From RH-AL1 sp964247745 (GTDB lineage Bacteria > Pseudomonadota > Alphaproteobacteria > Rhizobiales > Beijerinckiaceae), in contig CAXTVT010000007.1 of the NCBI GenBank assembly GCA_964247745.1, positions 1 to 64,000 of the forward strand: a stretch of DNA of 64,000 bases, given 5' to 3'. Both the position numbers and the translations under genes were made by a program. Under the pieces are notes generated by a model that worked only from the letters and a program-made list of their open reading frames with translations, did not search any database and was not told the DNA's origin. Below, one piece after another: positions 54,306 to 63,021 of this stretch (position 1 is its first letter; each line of letters opens with the position of its first letter).

Positions 54306-55847
54306 ATGGCGGCGGAAGTGCGGGCGGTGGCAGCGGACATCCCGATGGGGATGAGCCAGGTCGAGGACGGCGACGCCAAGGTTCTTTTCATCCGCGACGC
54401 ACGCGGCCTGCGGGCCTTTCAGGCCAAGTGCCCGCACTACGGGGCGCCGCTGGCCAAGGGCGAGATCTGCGGGCAGACGCTGTACTGCCCGTGGCACAAG
54501 GCGGCCTTCGATATCGGCGACGGCGCGCTCGTACAGCCGCCGGCGCTGCGGGGACTGGACCAATATCCGATCCGCACGGAGGGCGAGCACGTGGTCGCCG
54601 TGCTGGAGCCGATGGCCAAGGTCGGCGCCAGCCCGCATGCCCACGACGCGCGCACCTTTGTCATCGTCGGCACGGGTGCTGCCGCCGTCGCTGCCGCGGT
54701 CACGCTGCGTGACGAGGGGTTCGGCGGCCGCCTTGTGATGGTCGGCCGCGAGGCGGGGCAACCCTACGATCGCCCCAAGCTGTCGAAGAACTTCCTCGCC
54801 AAGAAGACCGACGCCTCCGCGATGCTGTTGGAAAAGGATTTCTACGCCGCGGTGAAGGTCGACTTCCTCGCCAGCGCGGCCGAGACGATCGACGTCTCGA
54901 CCCGCACGGTCACCCTCGCCGACGGGACCGTGCTGGTGGCGGACGCCCTGTTGATCGCCACCGGCAGCCGCGCCGTGGTGCCCCCGTTCGCCGGCGGTGA
55001 CCTTGGCAACATCTTCACGCTGCGCTCCCTGGCCGATGCCGAGGCGATCAGCGCCGCCGCCGAGACGGCGAAGACGCTGGTGGTGGTCGGCGGCGGCTTC
55101 ATCGGGCTCGAGGCGGCGGCCTTCCTGACCAAGCGCGGCCTCGCCGCCACCGTGGTCTCACCCGAGCCGCTGCCGCTGGCGGCGCGGATGGGCGACGACA
55201 TCGCCCACGCGCTCAAGGTGCACCACGAGGGCGCCGGCATCCGCTTCGTCCAGGGGAAGGTCGCCAGGTTCGAGGGCGGCAGCCGCGTGGGCGAGGTTCG
55301 TCTCGAAAGCGGCGACGTCCTGCCGGCCGACATGGTGCTGATCGGCGCCGGCGCGGTGCCGGAGACGGAGGCGATCACCGGCATCGCCAAGCGCGAGGAC
55401 GGCGGTATCGCGGTCGGCGCGGACCTCACCTGCGCCCCCGGCGTGTGGCTCGCCGGCGACGTGGCGGCCTTTCCGGAGCCGCGTGGCGGCGGTACGGCGC
55501 GCATCGAGCACTGGCGGCTGGCGCAGCAGCACGCCATCCATGCGGCGCGCGGCATGCTGGGCCGCAGCGAGCCGTTCCACGACGCGCCGTTCTTCTGGAG
55601 CAACCAAGGCGACAAGCGCCTCGACTACGCCGGCTACGCCTCGGACTGGGACGAGATCGTGACCCAGGGCGAGCCGGCCAAGCTGGATTTCATCAGCTAT
55701 TTCATCAAGGACGGCAAAGCGCTCGCCGCCTGCGCCATCGGGCAGAATCCGCAGATGATCGCGTTCCTGCACCTTTTGGACCAGGGGCGGGTGCCGGACG
55801 CCGGCCAGTTGGCCGGGGCCGATCTCACGCGGATCGCAGCCGAATAG
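54306..55847 (+). CDS. Rieske-domain FAD-dependent reductase (AIFM3-like)
   Basis: 513 residues. An N-terminal Rieske domain (about 1-105) has the cluster motifs CPHYGAP and CPWHKAAFD. A pyridine-nucleotide-disulfide-reductase-type domain follows with FAD motif VIVGTGAAAVAAA, NAD motif VVVGGGFIGLEAA and the conserved GVWLAGDVAAFP. It is the family of apoptosis-inducing-factor-3-like and ferredoxin reductases. It is likely co-transcribed with the upstream monooxygenase. Confidence 0.92.
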   Translation: MAAEVRAVAADIPMGMSQVEDGDAKVLFIRDARGLRAFQAKCPHYGAPLAKGEICGQTLYCPWHKAAFDIGDGALVQPPALRGLDQYPIRTEGEHVVAVLEPMAKVGASPHAHDARTFVIVGTGAAAVAAAVTLRDEGFGGRLVMVGREAGQPYDRPKLSKNFLAKKTDASAMLLEKDFYAAVKVDFLASAAETIDVSTRTVTLADGTVLVADALLIATGSRAVVPPFAGGDLGNIFTLRSLADAEAISAAAETAKTLVVVGGGFIGLEAAAFLTKRGLAATVVSPEPLPLAARMGDDIAHALKVHHEGAGIRFVQGKVARFEGGSRVGEVRLESGDVLPADMVLIGAGAVPETEAITGIAKREDGGIAVGADLTCAPGVWLAGDVAAFPEPRGGGTARIEHWRLAQQHAIHAARGMLGRSEPFHDAPFFWSNQGDKRLDYAGYASDWDEIVTQGEPAKLDFISYFIKDGKALAACAIGQNPQMIAFLHLLDQGRVPDAGQLAGADLTRIAAE

Positions 55848-55858
55848 CTCACGCCGGC

Positions 55859-55892
55859 GACAGCTGGCCGATCCCACGATGGGCCAACTGTC
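55859..55892. terminator. Bidirectional hairpin between the reductase and rplI
   Basis: GACAGCTGGCC (55859-55869) and GGCCAACTGTC (55882-55892) form an 11-bp stem with one mismatch and a 12-base loop in the 59-base gap between convergent stops. It is positioned to end both transcripts. Confidence 0.6.
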
Positions 55893-55906
55893 GTACGCGA
55901 CGTTGG

Positions 55907-56473
55907 TCAGCGGGCGAGATCGCCCTCGAACCCGGCGAGTGCGGCGCCGACCTCGAGGCCGAGGTCGTCCATGTTGTCGCGCTCGACGACGTTGACGTCC
56001 TCGCCGCGCGCTTGGCGTTCGGCTTCTTCGGCGGACCGCGCCACGTTGATCTTGACGTGCACCTCGACCTCGGGGTGCAGCTGGATCGGGAGCGTGTGGA
56101 CGCCGAGCGTCTTGATCGGCTGCGTCAGCACGACCTGGTTGCGGCCGACCTTGGTGCCTCCGGTCGTCACCGCGTCGGCGATGTCGCGGGTCGACACCGA
56201 GCCGTACAGGTAGCCGGTCTCGCCGGCCTGGCGGATGATCACGAAGCTCTCGCCGTCCAGCCGTTCGCTAACCTGCTCGGCCGCGCCGCGAGCCTCGGCG
56301 TTGCGACTCTCGAGATCGGCCTTCTGGCCCTCGAAGCGCTTCTTGTTGGCTTCGGTGGCGCGGAGCGCCTTGCCGCCGGGCAGCAGGCAATTGCGGGCGT
56401 AGCCGTCCTTGACGCGGACGGTCTCGCCCATGTGGCCGAGCTTGGCCACGCGTTCGAGCAGGATCACTTCCAT
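55907..56473 (-). CDS. rplI: Large-subunit ribosomal protein bL9
   Basis: 188 residues, starting at the ATG at 56473 after an AGAAAGGAA ribosome-binding site. The N-terminal L9 domain (MEVILLERVAKLG, GYARNCLLPGGKA) and a C-terminal domain with GETGYLYGSVSTRDIADA are typical, and an acidic tail is longer than in E. coli L9. Its start overlaps the DUF2232 stop by 10 bases. Confidence 0.97.
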   Translation of the reverse strand: MEVILLERVAKLGHMGETVRVKDGYARNCLLPGGKALRATEANKKRFEGQKADLESRNAEARGAAEQVSERLDGESFVIIRQAGETGYLYGSVSTRDIADAVTTGGTKVGRNQVVLTQPIKTLGVHTLPIQLHPEVEVHVKINVARSAEEAERQARGEDVNVVERDNMDDLGLEVGAALAGFEGDLAR

Positions 56474-57525
56474 GGCGATTTCCTTTCTGGTTGCTTTTTG
56501 ACGATCGGCGCCTGCCGATCGCGGAAGGAGAAGGCGGTGTCGAGAAGACCCAATAGGGCCCAGAACACCAGCGGCACGAGACCGTAGGTGAAGACCAACG
56601 CCGGCAGTCGCCAGCTCTGGCCCCGGGTCAGGGCGTGGACGATGGCGAGGCCCTGCAGCGAGAAAGCCGCGACGAAGGCGGCGCTGACGACGTGGCTGGC
56701 GAGGCCGATGAGGCCGGTCGTGAAGCTCAGGCCGAGCGATACGGCGAGCACCAGCGCGGCGAAGCGCGGCAGACGCAGATTGCGCGGGATGTCCGGCCAT
56801 TCCGTCCCGAACACGCCCGAGGTGCGCGCGATCCGCGCGGCCAGCCACAGGTTGGCGAGGTAGAACACGACCGCGAAGGCCGCCATCAGCCACGGCACCA
56901 ACGCCGAGAACCAGAGCGCGGAGCGATGCAGGTCTTCGGCACTGAGCGCCGATTGGCCCTTGTCCGCCGCCGCCTTGAGGATCGTCTCGTAGTTCTCGAC
57001 CAGTGCCGCATTCAGCTTCGTCAGCCCGCCATGGGCGACGATCTCGATGGCGAACAGGATTCCGACGGCGGCGATGGCGAACAGGGTGGCGGCGACGACG
57101 ACCCGCGACAATTTCGTTTCGTCCGGACGCATCCGGGGCGGCACGGCGCCCGCGCGCGGCGGCCGGGCCGGGATGCGGGCGAGGAAGGTCAGGAGCCACG
57201 CCGGGATGCCGAGCCCGACCAGGAAGGCGAGGCTGTCGGACAGGGCCGCGGCGCTGCTCGGACTGGTCGCGACGACGAGGTGGCCGAGCTTCATGTCGAA
57301 GATCGCGACGAAAACCGTGCCGACCAACACCGCCAGTGCGCCGGCCGAGGGCCCGAACGCGAGCGCCGCGATCATGATCGGAAGAGGCGAGACGAAGCCG
57401 AGCGCGAGCGTCACCGGCGGATGCTGCATCGTCAGCATCGACAGTAGCACGGCGGCGACGCCGGCGGCCGCACCGGCGGCAAGCCCCGTCCCCGACAGGC
57501 TGACGTTTGGCAATCTGAGCTTCAA
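56464..57525 (-). CDS. DUF2232 membrane protein in the rpsF-rplI operon
   Basis: 353 residues with about eight transmembrane helices spread over the length (about 17-35, 40-62, 65-85, 90-118, 140-165, 205-230, 258-310, 318-338). It is the DUF2232 protein found between rpsR and rplI in alphaproteobacteria and in some Gram-positives. Proposed to be a transporter-like protein; function unproven. Confidence 0.88.
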   Translation of the reverse strand: MKLRLPNVSLSGTGLAAGAAAGVAAVLLSMLTMQHPPVTLALGFVSPLPIMIAALAFGPSAGALAVLVGTVFVAIFDMKLGHLVVATSPSSAAALSDSLAFLVGLGIPAWLLTFLARIPARPPRAGAVPPRMRPDETKLSRVVVAATLFAIAAVGILFAIEIVAHGGLTKLNAALVENYETILKAAADKGQSALSAEDLHRSALWFSALVPWLMAAFAVVFYLANLWLAARIARTSGVFGTEWPDIPRNLRLPRFAALVLAVSLGLSFTTGLIGLASHVVSAAFVAAFSLQGLAIVHALTRGQSWRLPALVFTYGLVPLVFWALLGLLDTAFSFRDRQAPIVKKQPERKSPWK

Positions 57526-57622
57526 GGTCGCTGTCCCGCGCGGAAGGCGGTTAGGGGCACGCGCTGGCGTGCCTCAACTGAAAGGCGCCGGCCCGAGCAG
57601 GGCCGGCGATCGAGGGCGGAAT

Positions 57623-57871
57623 TTAGCGGATCACGTAGGGCAACAGGCCGAGGAAGCGCGCGCGCTTGATCGCGTTCGCGAGTTCGCGCTGCTTCTTGGC
57701 CGACACGGCGGTGATGCGCGAGGGCACGATCTTGCCGCGCTCGGACACGTAACGCGACAGCAGCCGCGTGTCCTTGTAATCGATCTTCGGCGCGCTCGGG
57801 CCCGAGAACGGGCAGGTCTTGCGGCGACGGAAGAAGGGACGACGTGCGCCGCCCGTGGTGGTGACGGCCAT
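57623..57871 (-). CDS. rpsR: Small-subunit ribosomal protein bS18
   Basis: 82 residues from the ATG at 57871. RRRKTCPFSG, IDYKDTRLLSRYVSERGKI and PSRITAVSAKKQRELANAIK are diagnostic. Its start is one base from the rpsF stop. It forms a complex with S6 in the platform of the 30S subunit. Confidence 0.97.
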   Translation of the reverse strand: MAVTTTGGARRPFFRRRKTCPFSGPSAPKIDYKDTRLLSRYVSERGKIVPSRITAVSAKKQRELANAIKRARFLGLLPYVIR

Positions 57872-57872
57872 C

Positions 57873-58301
57873 TCAATAGGCTCCTTCGCTGGGGGCGCCA
57901 CCCGGCGCGTCCTCGCGCGGACGGCGCGGCGGGCGATCGCCGCGCGGGCCGCCACGGCGGTCGCCGCGATCGTCGTCCTCGCGCTTGCGCATCATCGCCG
58001 AGGGACCTTCCTCATGCTCTTCGACGCGCACGGTGATGAAACGCAGGACGTCCTCAGAGAGGCCCATCTGTCGCTCCATCTCGGCGACGGCGGCGTGCGG
58101 CGCGTCGATGTTGACGAGCGTGAAATGCGCCTTGCGGTTCTTCTTGATGCGGAACGCGAGCGACTTCACACCCCAATATTCGACCTTGGCGAACGTGCCG
58201 CCGAGGCCTTCCACCACCTGCTTGAAGGTGTCCGTCATCGTCTCGACCTGTTGGGCGGAGACATCCTGACGTGCCATGTAGACGTGCTCGTAGAGAGCCA
58301 T
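57873..58301 (-). CDS. rpsF: Small-subunit ribosomal protein bS6
   Basis: 142 residues from the ATG at 58301, with AGAAAGGCTC upstream. MALYEHVYMARQDVS and the central WGVKSLAFRIKKNRKAHF are characteristic. An Arg/Asp/Gly-rich C-terminal tail (from about 100) is longer than in E. coli, as is common in Hyphomicrobiales. First gene of the operon rpsF-rpsR-DUF2232-rplI. Confidence 0.97.
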   Translation of the reverse strand: MALYEHVYMARQDVSAQQVETMTDTFKQVVEGLGGTFAKVEYWGVKSLAFRIKKNRKAHFTLVNIDAPHAAVAEMERQMGLSEDVLRFITVRVEEHEEGPSAMMRKREDDDRGDRRGGPRGDRPPRRPREDAPGGAPSEGAY

Positions 58302-58324
58302 CGTGAGCCTTTCTCTTTGACCGG

Positions 58325-58354
58325 TTCCGGCGCGAAGCCCTTCGAGCCCCGGAA
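58325..58354 (-). promoter_or_regulatory. Candidate S6:S18-binding leader hairpin of rpsF
   Basis: In the rpsF 5' leader, TTCCGG and CCGGAA form an outer stem, and GAAG/CTTC an inner stem, separated by an asymmetric internal loop (GGCTC against GCG). It lies 23 bases before the rpsF start. Bacterial rpsF leaders often hold a structured S6:S18-binding motif for autoregulation; this is a candidate, not a demonstrated match. Confidence 0.4.
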
Positions 58355-58613
58355 AGGCCCGACGTGTTTCACGAAGGCGAGGACACGGGACGACGGAGAG
58401 CCCGTACGCGTCATACGCGACAGGCGACCTGCCCGATGACACCGAGCCGTCCGTTCAGCCCCCGGCCGAAACGATGCGCGCCTTATAAGGATTTTCACCG
58501 GCCACGCAACAGCCGTGCGCCTGCCGGCGTGCGCGGCATCGTGAGCGCCTTGCCAGTCTCTCGCCCCGTGACTATACCGCTGCCAGGTCAGCGGCGCCCT
58601 GGCGCCCGCCTCC

Positions 58614-58689
58614 GCGCCCATCGTCTAGCGGTCTAGGACGTCGCCCTTTCACGGCGGAGACACGGGTTCGATTCCCGTTGGGCGTGCCA
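58614..58689 (+). tRNA. tRNA-Glu (TTC)
   Basis: Acceptor stem GCGCCCA/TGGGCGT with a terminal G-U, anticodon TTC at 58648-58650 in the loop CTTTCAC, T-loop GGTTCGATTC and encoded CCA (58687-58689). It lies at the point where the genomic content changes from core genes to degraded and foreign-looking ones, so it is a candidate island attachment site. Confidence 0.92.
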
Positions 58690-59130
58690 GCAATTACAAC
58701 GAGCTAGCCGCCTGCCGCGCCGCTTTGGTGGCTTGCCGTCTAACATTTGGCGAATAAGCGTGGTGGGGTCCGGCGAGGGTGCTACCCGGCGCGTCGCTTT
58801 GCCTGCGGCATCGATCCAGCCGAAGTGCGCTCAGGTCATGACGCCGCGCGAGCCTCAGAAAGGCTCGCCAGCGACCGGCAAGCCTCCCGCTACAACCCCC
58901 CTAGCGCCGTCGTCATATCGCCGTCAGCGACCGCCGCTGAGTAAGCGCGCCTATCCGGCATGGCCATGCTCGCCCTACGCGACCAGACCCCGTCCTGCCT
59001 CGCCGTCTCGATGCGGCAGCCTCGCCCGCACGACAGTGTCGGGCAACGCGATCGGCAGGGCGAGGTCATGACCCTTGCGCCTCCGCCGGCCAGGGCCACC
59101 GCCCGGCGGCACACCCACATGCCCCCGCCC
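58690..59130. other. Decayed stretch after tRNA-Glu without an intact gene
   Basis: About 440 bases follow the tRNA gene with no open frame that has credible start, length and codon use. Both strands give only low-complexity Arg/Ser/Pro frames. It looks like eroded mobile-element or prophage sequence. Confidence 0.5.
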
Positions 59131-59480
59131 TCAGGGGTCGCCGTTGACGTAGAGCGGCACGGCCAGCCGGTCAGCGTGTAGATCGCCACCGGCATCATGA
59201 TGCCGATCAGCACCGGCACGGCCTTGGCCCAGCCGGTGAAGTGCTCGGCGAAGGCGAGGGCGTTCAGGAGTGCCGACACCGCCATGGCGACGGCCGTGAA
59301 CGGCCCGGCCCAGCGCACGACCTGGCGGCGCGTCCTGTCGGTGGCGGCAAGCACCACGGCTAGCTCGGCGACGATGTAGGCGGCTTCGATCCCGACGGCC
59401 ATGGCCCAGTCCTGCCAGGCGTCGACCTCAGTCATCAGCACCATGCCGCGGGCGATGTGCAACAGGCTGCCGGACTGCAT
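59131..59480 (-). pseudogene. Remnant of a small multi-pass membrane protein
   Basis: From an ATG at 59480 a frame encodes three or four hydrophobic segments (AAYIVAELAVVLAAT, GPFTAVAMAVSALLNALAF, AVPVLIGIMMPVAIYTL). About 59170 the frame is lost, yet the next frame continues sensibly as DRLAVPLYVNGDP and stops at 59131. This suggests one base lost or gained. It may come from a prophage or plasmid-type gene; the family is not recognised. Confidence 0.5.
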
Positions 59481-59908
59481 CACAGCGCCGATCGCGCTCA
59501 GTCCCGTGTCCTGCGCCGGCCACCCTGCTGCGAATTGCCGACCTTGGCGGCAACGCCACGACGCGCGCTGCCCGAGCCGACACGGCGGCCCGTCATGATC
59601 CCGCCCGCCCGCCCGCCCTGGCCGTCGGCCGGCCCTGCGCCGCGCCGTCCTGCGCCGAACGGGGATGCCGACCCGTTCAATGCGACGCGAAAGAATCCTT
59701 TGGCCGGACCGAAGTGGCCGGGGGGGAACGCTGCGCGCATGGGGTGGTACTTCATGGTCGCGCAACCGATGTCGCCAGAATTTTTGGGAGTGCGCGCGAG
59801 GGCTCCATCACTAACTTAGTTCGCCGGCGCGGCCGGAGAGACTAGTGTCGGATTAGTTTCACCAGGGCTGCGGCTTGCTCGTGCCGGCGGCTCGACGTGA
59901 GGTTCTGA

Positions 59909-60625
59909 ATGACGCAGCTCCCCGCTCCCAACGAACATGGCGCTGCTGTCGCGCGCTTAGCGGTGCCGACCTTCCTGGCAGCGGCCAGCGCCACGCTCCC
60001 TTCTCTCGCACCCGTGATCGCCCTCGCGACGCCCCTCGCCGTGAGCGTCACGGAATTCGCCATCGCGCGCCCGACCCGCCTCCTGATGGATGCGCTCCGC
60101 CGCGGCGAGCTGGTAGACCTGTCGGAGCAGCAAGCGGCGGCGCTTATGCCCATGGCATACCGCTTCTTTCTCGCGGCGCGCCAAGGCGAGTATGAGCACA
60201 ACCTCAAGCTTCTAGCGGCCTTCCTGACCGAGGAGCTGAAGTCCGATGCGTGCGAGCCGGGAAGCTTCCTCGACATGGCTAAGCGACTCGAAGGCTTGAC
60301 CACATCATCGCTCAGAGCAGTTGCGCTGATCGGCGAGTGGTATGAGCGGCCGGACACGGGCGTGCCGAGGCGCGAGGGCAAAGCTGTGACAGGCCCCCTT
60401 CTCAGCAACGCAGCGGAATTTACAGCACCTATGTCGCTCGACACTGCCACGGACGCCATCGCCGATCTCTCCGGGCGCGGCCTTTTGTTCGACCAGGGCG
60501 TGGGATTTGGCGGCGGGGGATTCTATGCACCGACGGGACCGTTCCGTGCCTTGATCGCTCGCGCCCTCGACATCGCCAAGGCGGAGGCGTCTTGCCAACC
60601 ACCGACGGATGACGACGCGAGCTGA
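59909..60625 (+). CDS. Orphan hypothetical protein in the island
   Basis: 238 residues from the ATG at 59909, after a GTGAGG ribosome-binding site. It has a hydrophobic N-terminal segment (about 20-50, PTFLAAASATLPSLAPVIALATPL) and a soluble helical body. I recognise no domain. Composition is nearer to the core genome than the genes beyond it. It stands between decayed sequence and the broken umuC gene. Confidence 0.6.
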   Translation: MTQLPAPNEHGAAVARLAVPTFLAAASATLPSLAPVIALATPLAVSVTEFAIARPTRLLMDALRRGELVDLSEQQAAALMPMAYRFFLAARQGEYEHNLKLLAAFLTEELKSDACEPGSFLDMAKRLEGLTTSSLRAVALIGEWYERPDTGVPRREGKAVTGPLLSNAAEFTAPMSLDTATDAIADLSGRGLLFDQGVGFGGGGFYAPTGPFRALIARALDIAKAEASCQPPTDDDAS

Positions 60626-60670
60626 CGCTATGGCAGCTCAAGCGCACCAGAGACCGTCGCCCCATCGCCC

Positions 60671-61276
60671 TTATGCCGCGATCACCAGCAGTTCATCGAG
60701 CCTGGTAGTGTAGCGCGGCGACCGCAGCTCGAACTTTGTGGCCCAGCCCTCGCGGCTCGCCTGCTGCCCGGCAGCGGCGACCACCACCGCGCCGCGGCCG
60801 TAGCGGCAGTTGCAGCTGTCGAGGGTCGCCATCAGCGCCGCCGCCTTCGCCCGGTCGGCCTGGCTCGCTGCGAGGGGTACGAGATCGACCGTCACCACTG
60901 CGGCCTTGCTGTAGCGGTAGCCGTCCCGCCACACCCCGGCCGTCGCCGTCGCCACCAGCGCCAGCGTGTCGCTGGTCACCTCGGGCAGCGTGACCGTGAT
61001 CGCCGCGGAGCGTTGCGGAGCGCCAACGTCATGCTCCAACGTGTGGAAGAACACGCCAACGTGGTCGGTGCCCAGCCTCTCGCGGCACAGCTTCTCGCTG
61101 AGGCGCGACGCATGGGTGGCGACCGCCTGCTCGACGGTGGCGCGCTCGGTGACGCGGCCGGAGAGGCAGCGCGTCACTGCACAGGCCTGGGGCGTCGCCG
61201 GCACGCTCTCCAGCGCAAGCAAGCGTGGCCGCGCAACTCATGGATGATGCGCTCGCCCACTGTCATCGGTCTAGCG
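60671..61276 (-). pseudogene. umuC: 3' part of umuC (DNA polymerase V catalytic subunit), decayed
   Basis: The minus strand encodes the C-terminal ~195 residues of a UmuC-type Y-family polymerase. It starts near RPMTVGERIIHELRG, changes frame near 61210 (one base missing between ACL and LESVP), and ends in KFELRSPRYTTRLDEL, the standard UmuC C-terminus. The N-terminal catalytic palm is absent here. The matching start of the gene lies about 1.2 kb away, at 62473-62541. Confidence 0.82.
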
Positions 61277-61299
61277 AATTGATGCGGAGGCGTTCGCTG

Positions 61300-61307
61300 C
61301 GGTGTAA
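61300..61307. repeat. 8-bp direct repeat, left copy, flanking the HNH gene
   Basis: CGGTGTAA occurs here and again at 62465-62472, bracketing the HNH endonuclease gene (61316-62455) almost exactly. It looks like a target-site duplication or a short recombination junction. Confidence 0.5.
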
Positions 61308-61315
61308 AAGAGGAA

Positions 61316-62455
61316 ATGATCAGCTCAGCGCCATGCTTCTACTGCCAAGAGCGATACGACTTTACCGACGAGCACGTCATCCCCGCCTGCATAGGAGGAG
61401 ATGACTCGCAGTGGCTGCTGCGTGGCTGCATCTGCTCCGTATGCAATAATGAATTTTCAATCCTCGAAGCGGCGTTCGCACGAAGTTCACCGGTAGCGCT
61501 TGCGCGAGTTATGTTTCAGAAGACTGGGCGCGACAGAGGTAAAGATACGAAAGCAATCTCGTTCCGAGCTAAGAAGATCTTAGCAACCGACGATGAAGGT
61601 ATCACGAGTGTGGCTCAGATCAGAGCTGGTTTTAAAACTACATTGGCAGCTCAGGTTCATCAGATAGGAGACAATGAGCTTCAAGTGCGAGGTTCTGACT
61701 GCAGCGAAATTGACGCACTTCTTGACCGCCTTAGAAGCCTGCCAGCTAATTTCGAGCTTATTGACAAGAAACACTCTCGCCTTTACATTTGCACGCAAAT
61801 CATTGAAGGCTTAGAAGGCTACATCGTAGCAGGGGCTGTTACAGATAAGCGACGGCCACCAAGGGACGGCGTTTGGTTTGCGCCGATGCCGCATCAGAGT
61901 AGTCTTACCCGGCCCTTCGTGGTGCTTGGTGATGGCGGTCAATTAAACTGTCATGCCTCGTCGCTTACTGAAGCCTTAAAGCTTCTCTTCAAGGCTCGAA
62001 GTATCAAACCAGAAATTACTTCACAGCTTGGTGATGCACGCTTTATAGATAAGCCCTCGGTAATGATGGAGATGAGCATTGATATTAATGCCTATTATCG
62101 AATTATAGCAAAAATCGGACTAAATATATTTGCTTTCATCGAAGGACCACAGGCCATCAGCGTCGCATGTTTCGAGCGAGCCCGCCGCTATGTCAGATAT
62201 GGGGAGCAAAGTCTAGGTCTTCTGCCTATGCCTGATAAAGAGCTTCCCGCTGGGATAAAGGCTTGGCTACAGTCGCGACATTATCTTACAATCAGATCGG
62301 TGGAGCGAGAGGGGGAGCATTATCTCTGCTTTATACCGTATATCTATGGGATAGGCATCGGAGCAGTAATCCTTTCGCAGAGTAGAACATCGATTTTACA
62401 GCGTCCGATTACGCTGCTTGTCGACTATATCGCAAATCGTATAATCAGAATGTAG
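61316..62455 (+). CDS. HNH-endonuclease-like protein, low-GC, replacing the middle of umuC
   Basis: 379 residues. The N-terminus is an HNH-type treble-clef: Cys7-x2-Cys10, EHVIP with His20, and Cys40-x2-Cys43-Asn44. The remainder (about 60-379) is of unknown fold with no second motif. Codon use is strongly AT-biased compared with the core genome. The gene runs opposite to umuDC, and umuC's middle third is missing where it sits. It may be a homing-type or defence-associated nuclease; its activity is inferred only from the motif. Confidence 0.8.
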   Translation: MISSAPCFYCQERYDFTDEHVIPACIGGDDSQWLLRGCICSVCNNEFSILEAAFARSSPVALARVMFQKTGRDRGKDTKAISFRAKKILATDDEGITSVAQIRAGFKTTLAAQVHQIGDNELQVRGSDCSEIDALLDRLRSLPANFELIDKKHSRLYICTQIIEGLEGYIVAGAVTDKRRPPRDGVWFAPMPHQSSLTRPFVVLGDGGQLNCHASSLTEALKLLFKARSIKPEITSQLGDARFIDKPSVMMEMSIDINAYYRIIAKIGLNIFAFIEGPQAISVACFERARRYVRYGEQSLGLLPMPDKELPAGIKAWLQSRHYLTIRSVEREGEHYLCFIPYIYGIGIGAVILSQSRTSILQRPITLLVDYIANRIIRM

Positions 62456-62464
62456 CCGTGCCTT

Positions 62465-62472
62465 CGGTGTAA
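62465..62472. repeat. 8-bp direct repeat, right copy, flanking the HNH gene
   Basis: CGGTGTAA, identical to 61300-61307. The intervening 1157 bases contain only the HNH gene and its short flanks. Confidence 0.5.
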
Positions 62473-62541
62473 GGCGTGCTTCCATGCGCAGTAGAAGCTG
62501 TTGCCGTCCACCAGCGCCAGCGATGGCGGCCAGGCGCTCAT
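62473..62541 (-). pseudogene. umuC: 5' stub of umuC
   Basis: From the ATG at 62541 the frame reads MSAWPPSLALVDGNSFYCA, the conserved N-terminal strand of UmuC polymerases (LxDxNSFY with catalytic Asp). Similarity ends about residue 18, near 62488, where the foreign segment begins. Its start overlaps the umuD stop as ATGA, as in intact umuDC operons. Confidence 0.75.
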
Positions 62542-62904
62542 CCTCCCAATGCTTGGCGGCGCGGGTTTACGCTGCCCGACACGACGCCCCACACCTCGAC
62601 CACCGCGGCCGGGTCGAGCGCGAAGGTGGGATAGCGCGGGTTGGCGAAGGACAGGGCGACGGTGCTGCGCTGGCGCGACCACATCTTGAACGACCGCTCG
62701 CCCTCGATGTCGACCACCCATCACGTCGCCGTCATGTTGGACCAGCGAGCGGTCCACAATGGCAAGGTCGCCGTTGAACAGGCCTTTGCCGATCATGCCG
62801 TCGCCAGCGACGCGCACGATGAAGGTGGCGGCGCAATTGCTGACCAGCAGGTGCTGCAGGTTGATCGCCTTCTCCATGAAGTCGTCGGCCGGCGGTGCGC
62901 AGTA
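62538..62904 (-). pseudogene. umuD: umuD, decayed (catalytic Ser replaced by Gly, frameshifted)
   Basis: Conserved UmuD segments are present in two frames: ADDFMEKAINLQHLL and CAATFIVRVAGDGMIGKG, then after a shift near 62718 VVDIEGERSFKMWSRQRS and VVEVWGVVSGSV up to the stop at 62538. In the peptidase motif SGDSM the catalytic Ser is Gly here (AGDGM, codon at 62797-62799), one base from AGC. Both changes mean no functional self-cleaving UmuD. The N-terminal part beyond about 62904 has decayed. Confidence 0.75.
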
Positions 62905-63021
62905 TCTCGGGGTTACCGCCGCGGCGCTCAGTGCGCCCGCGTCGCGGGCGTGGAAGGGGTACTGGCAGCGAAGTGTTAGCTAAGCTATTCCTTCTGCGCA
63001 TTAACGCGCAAAGGTGGTTCA

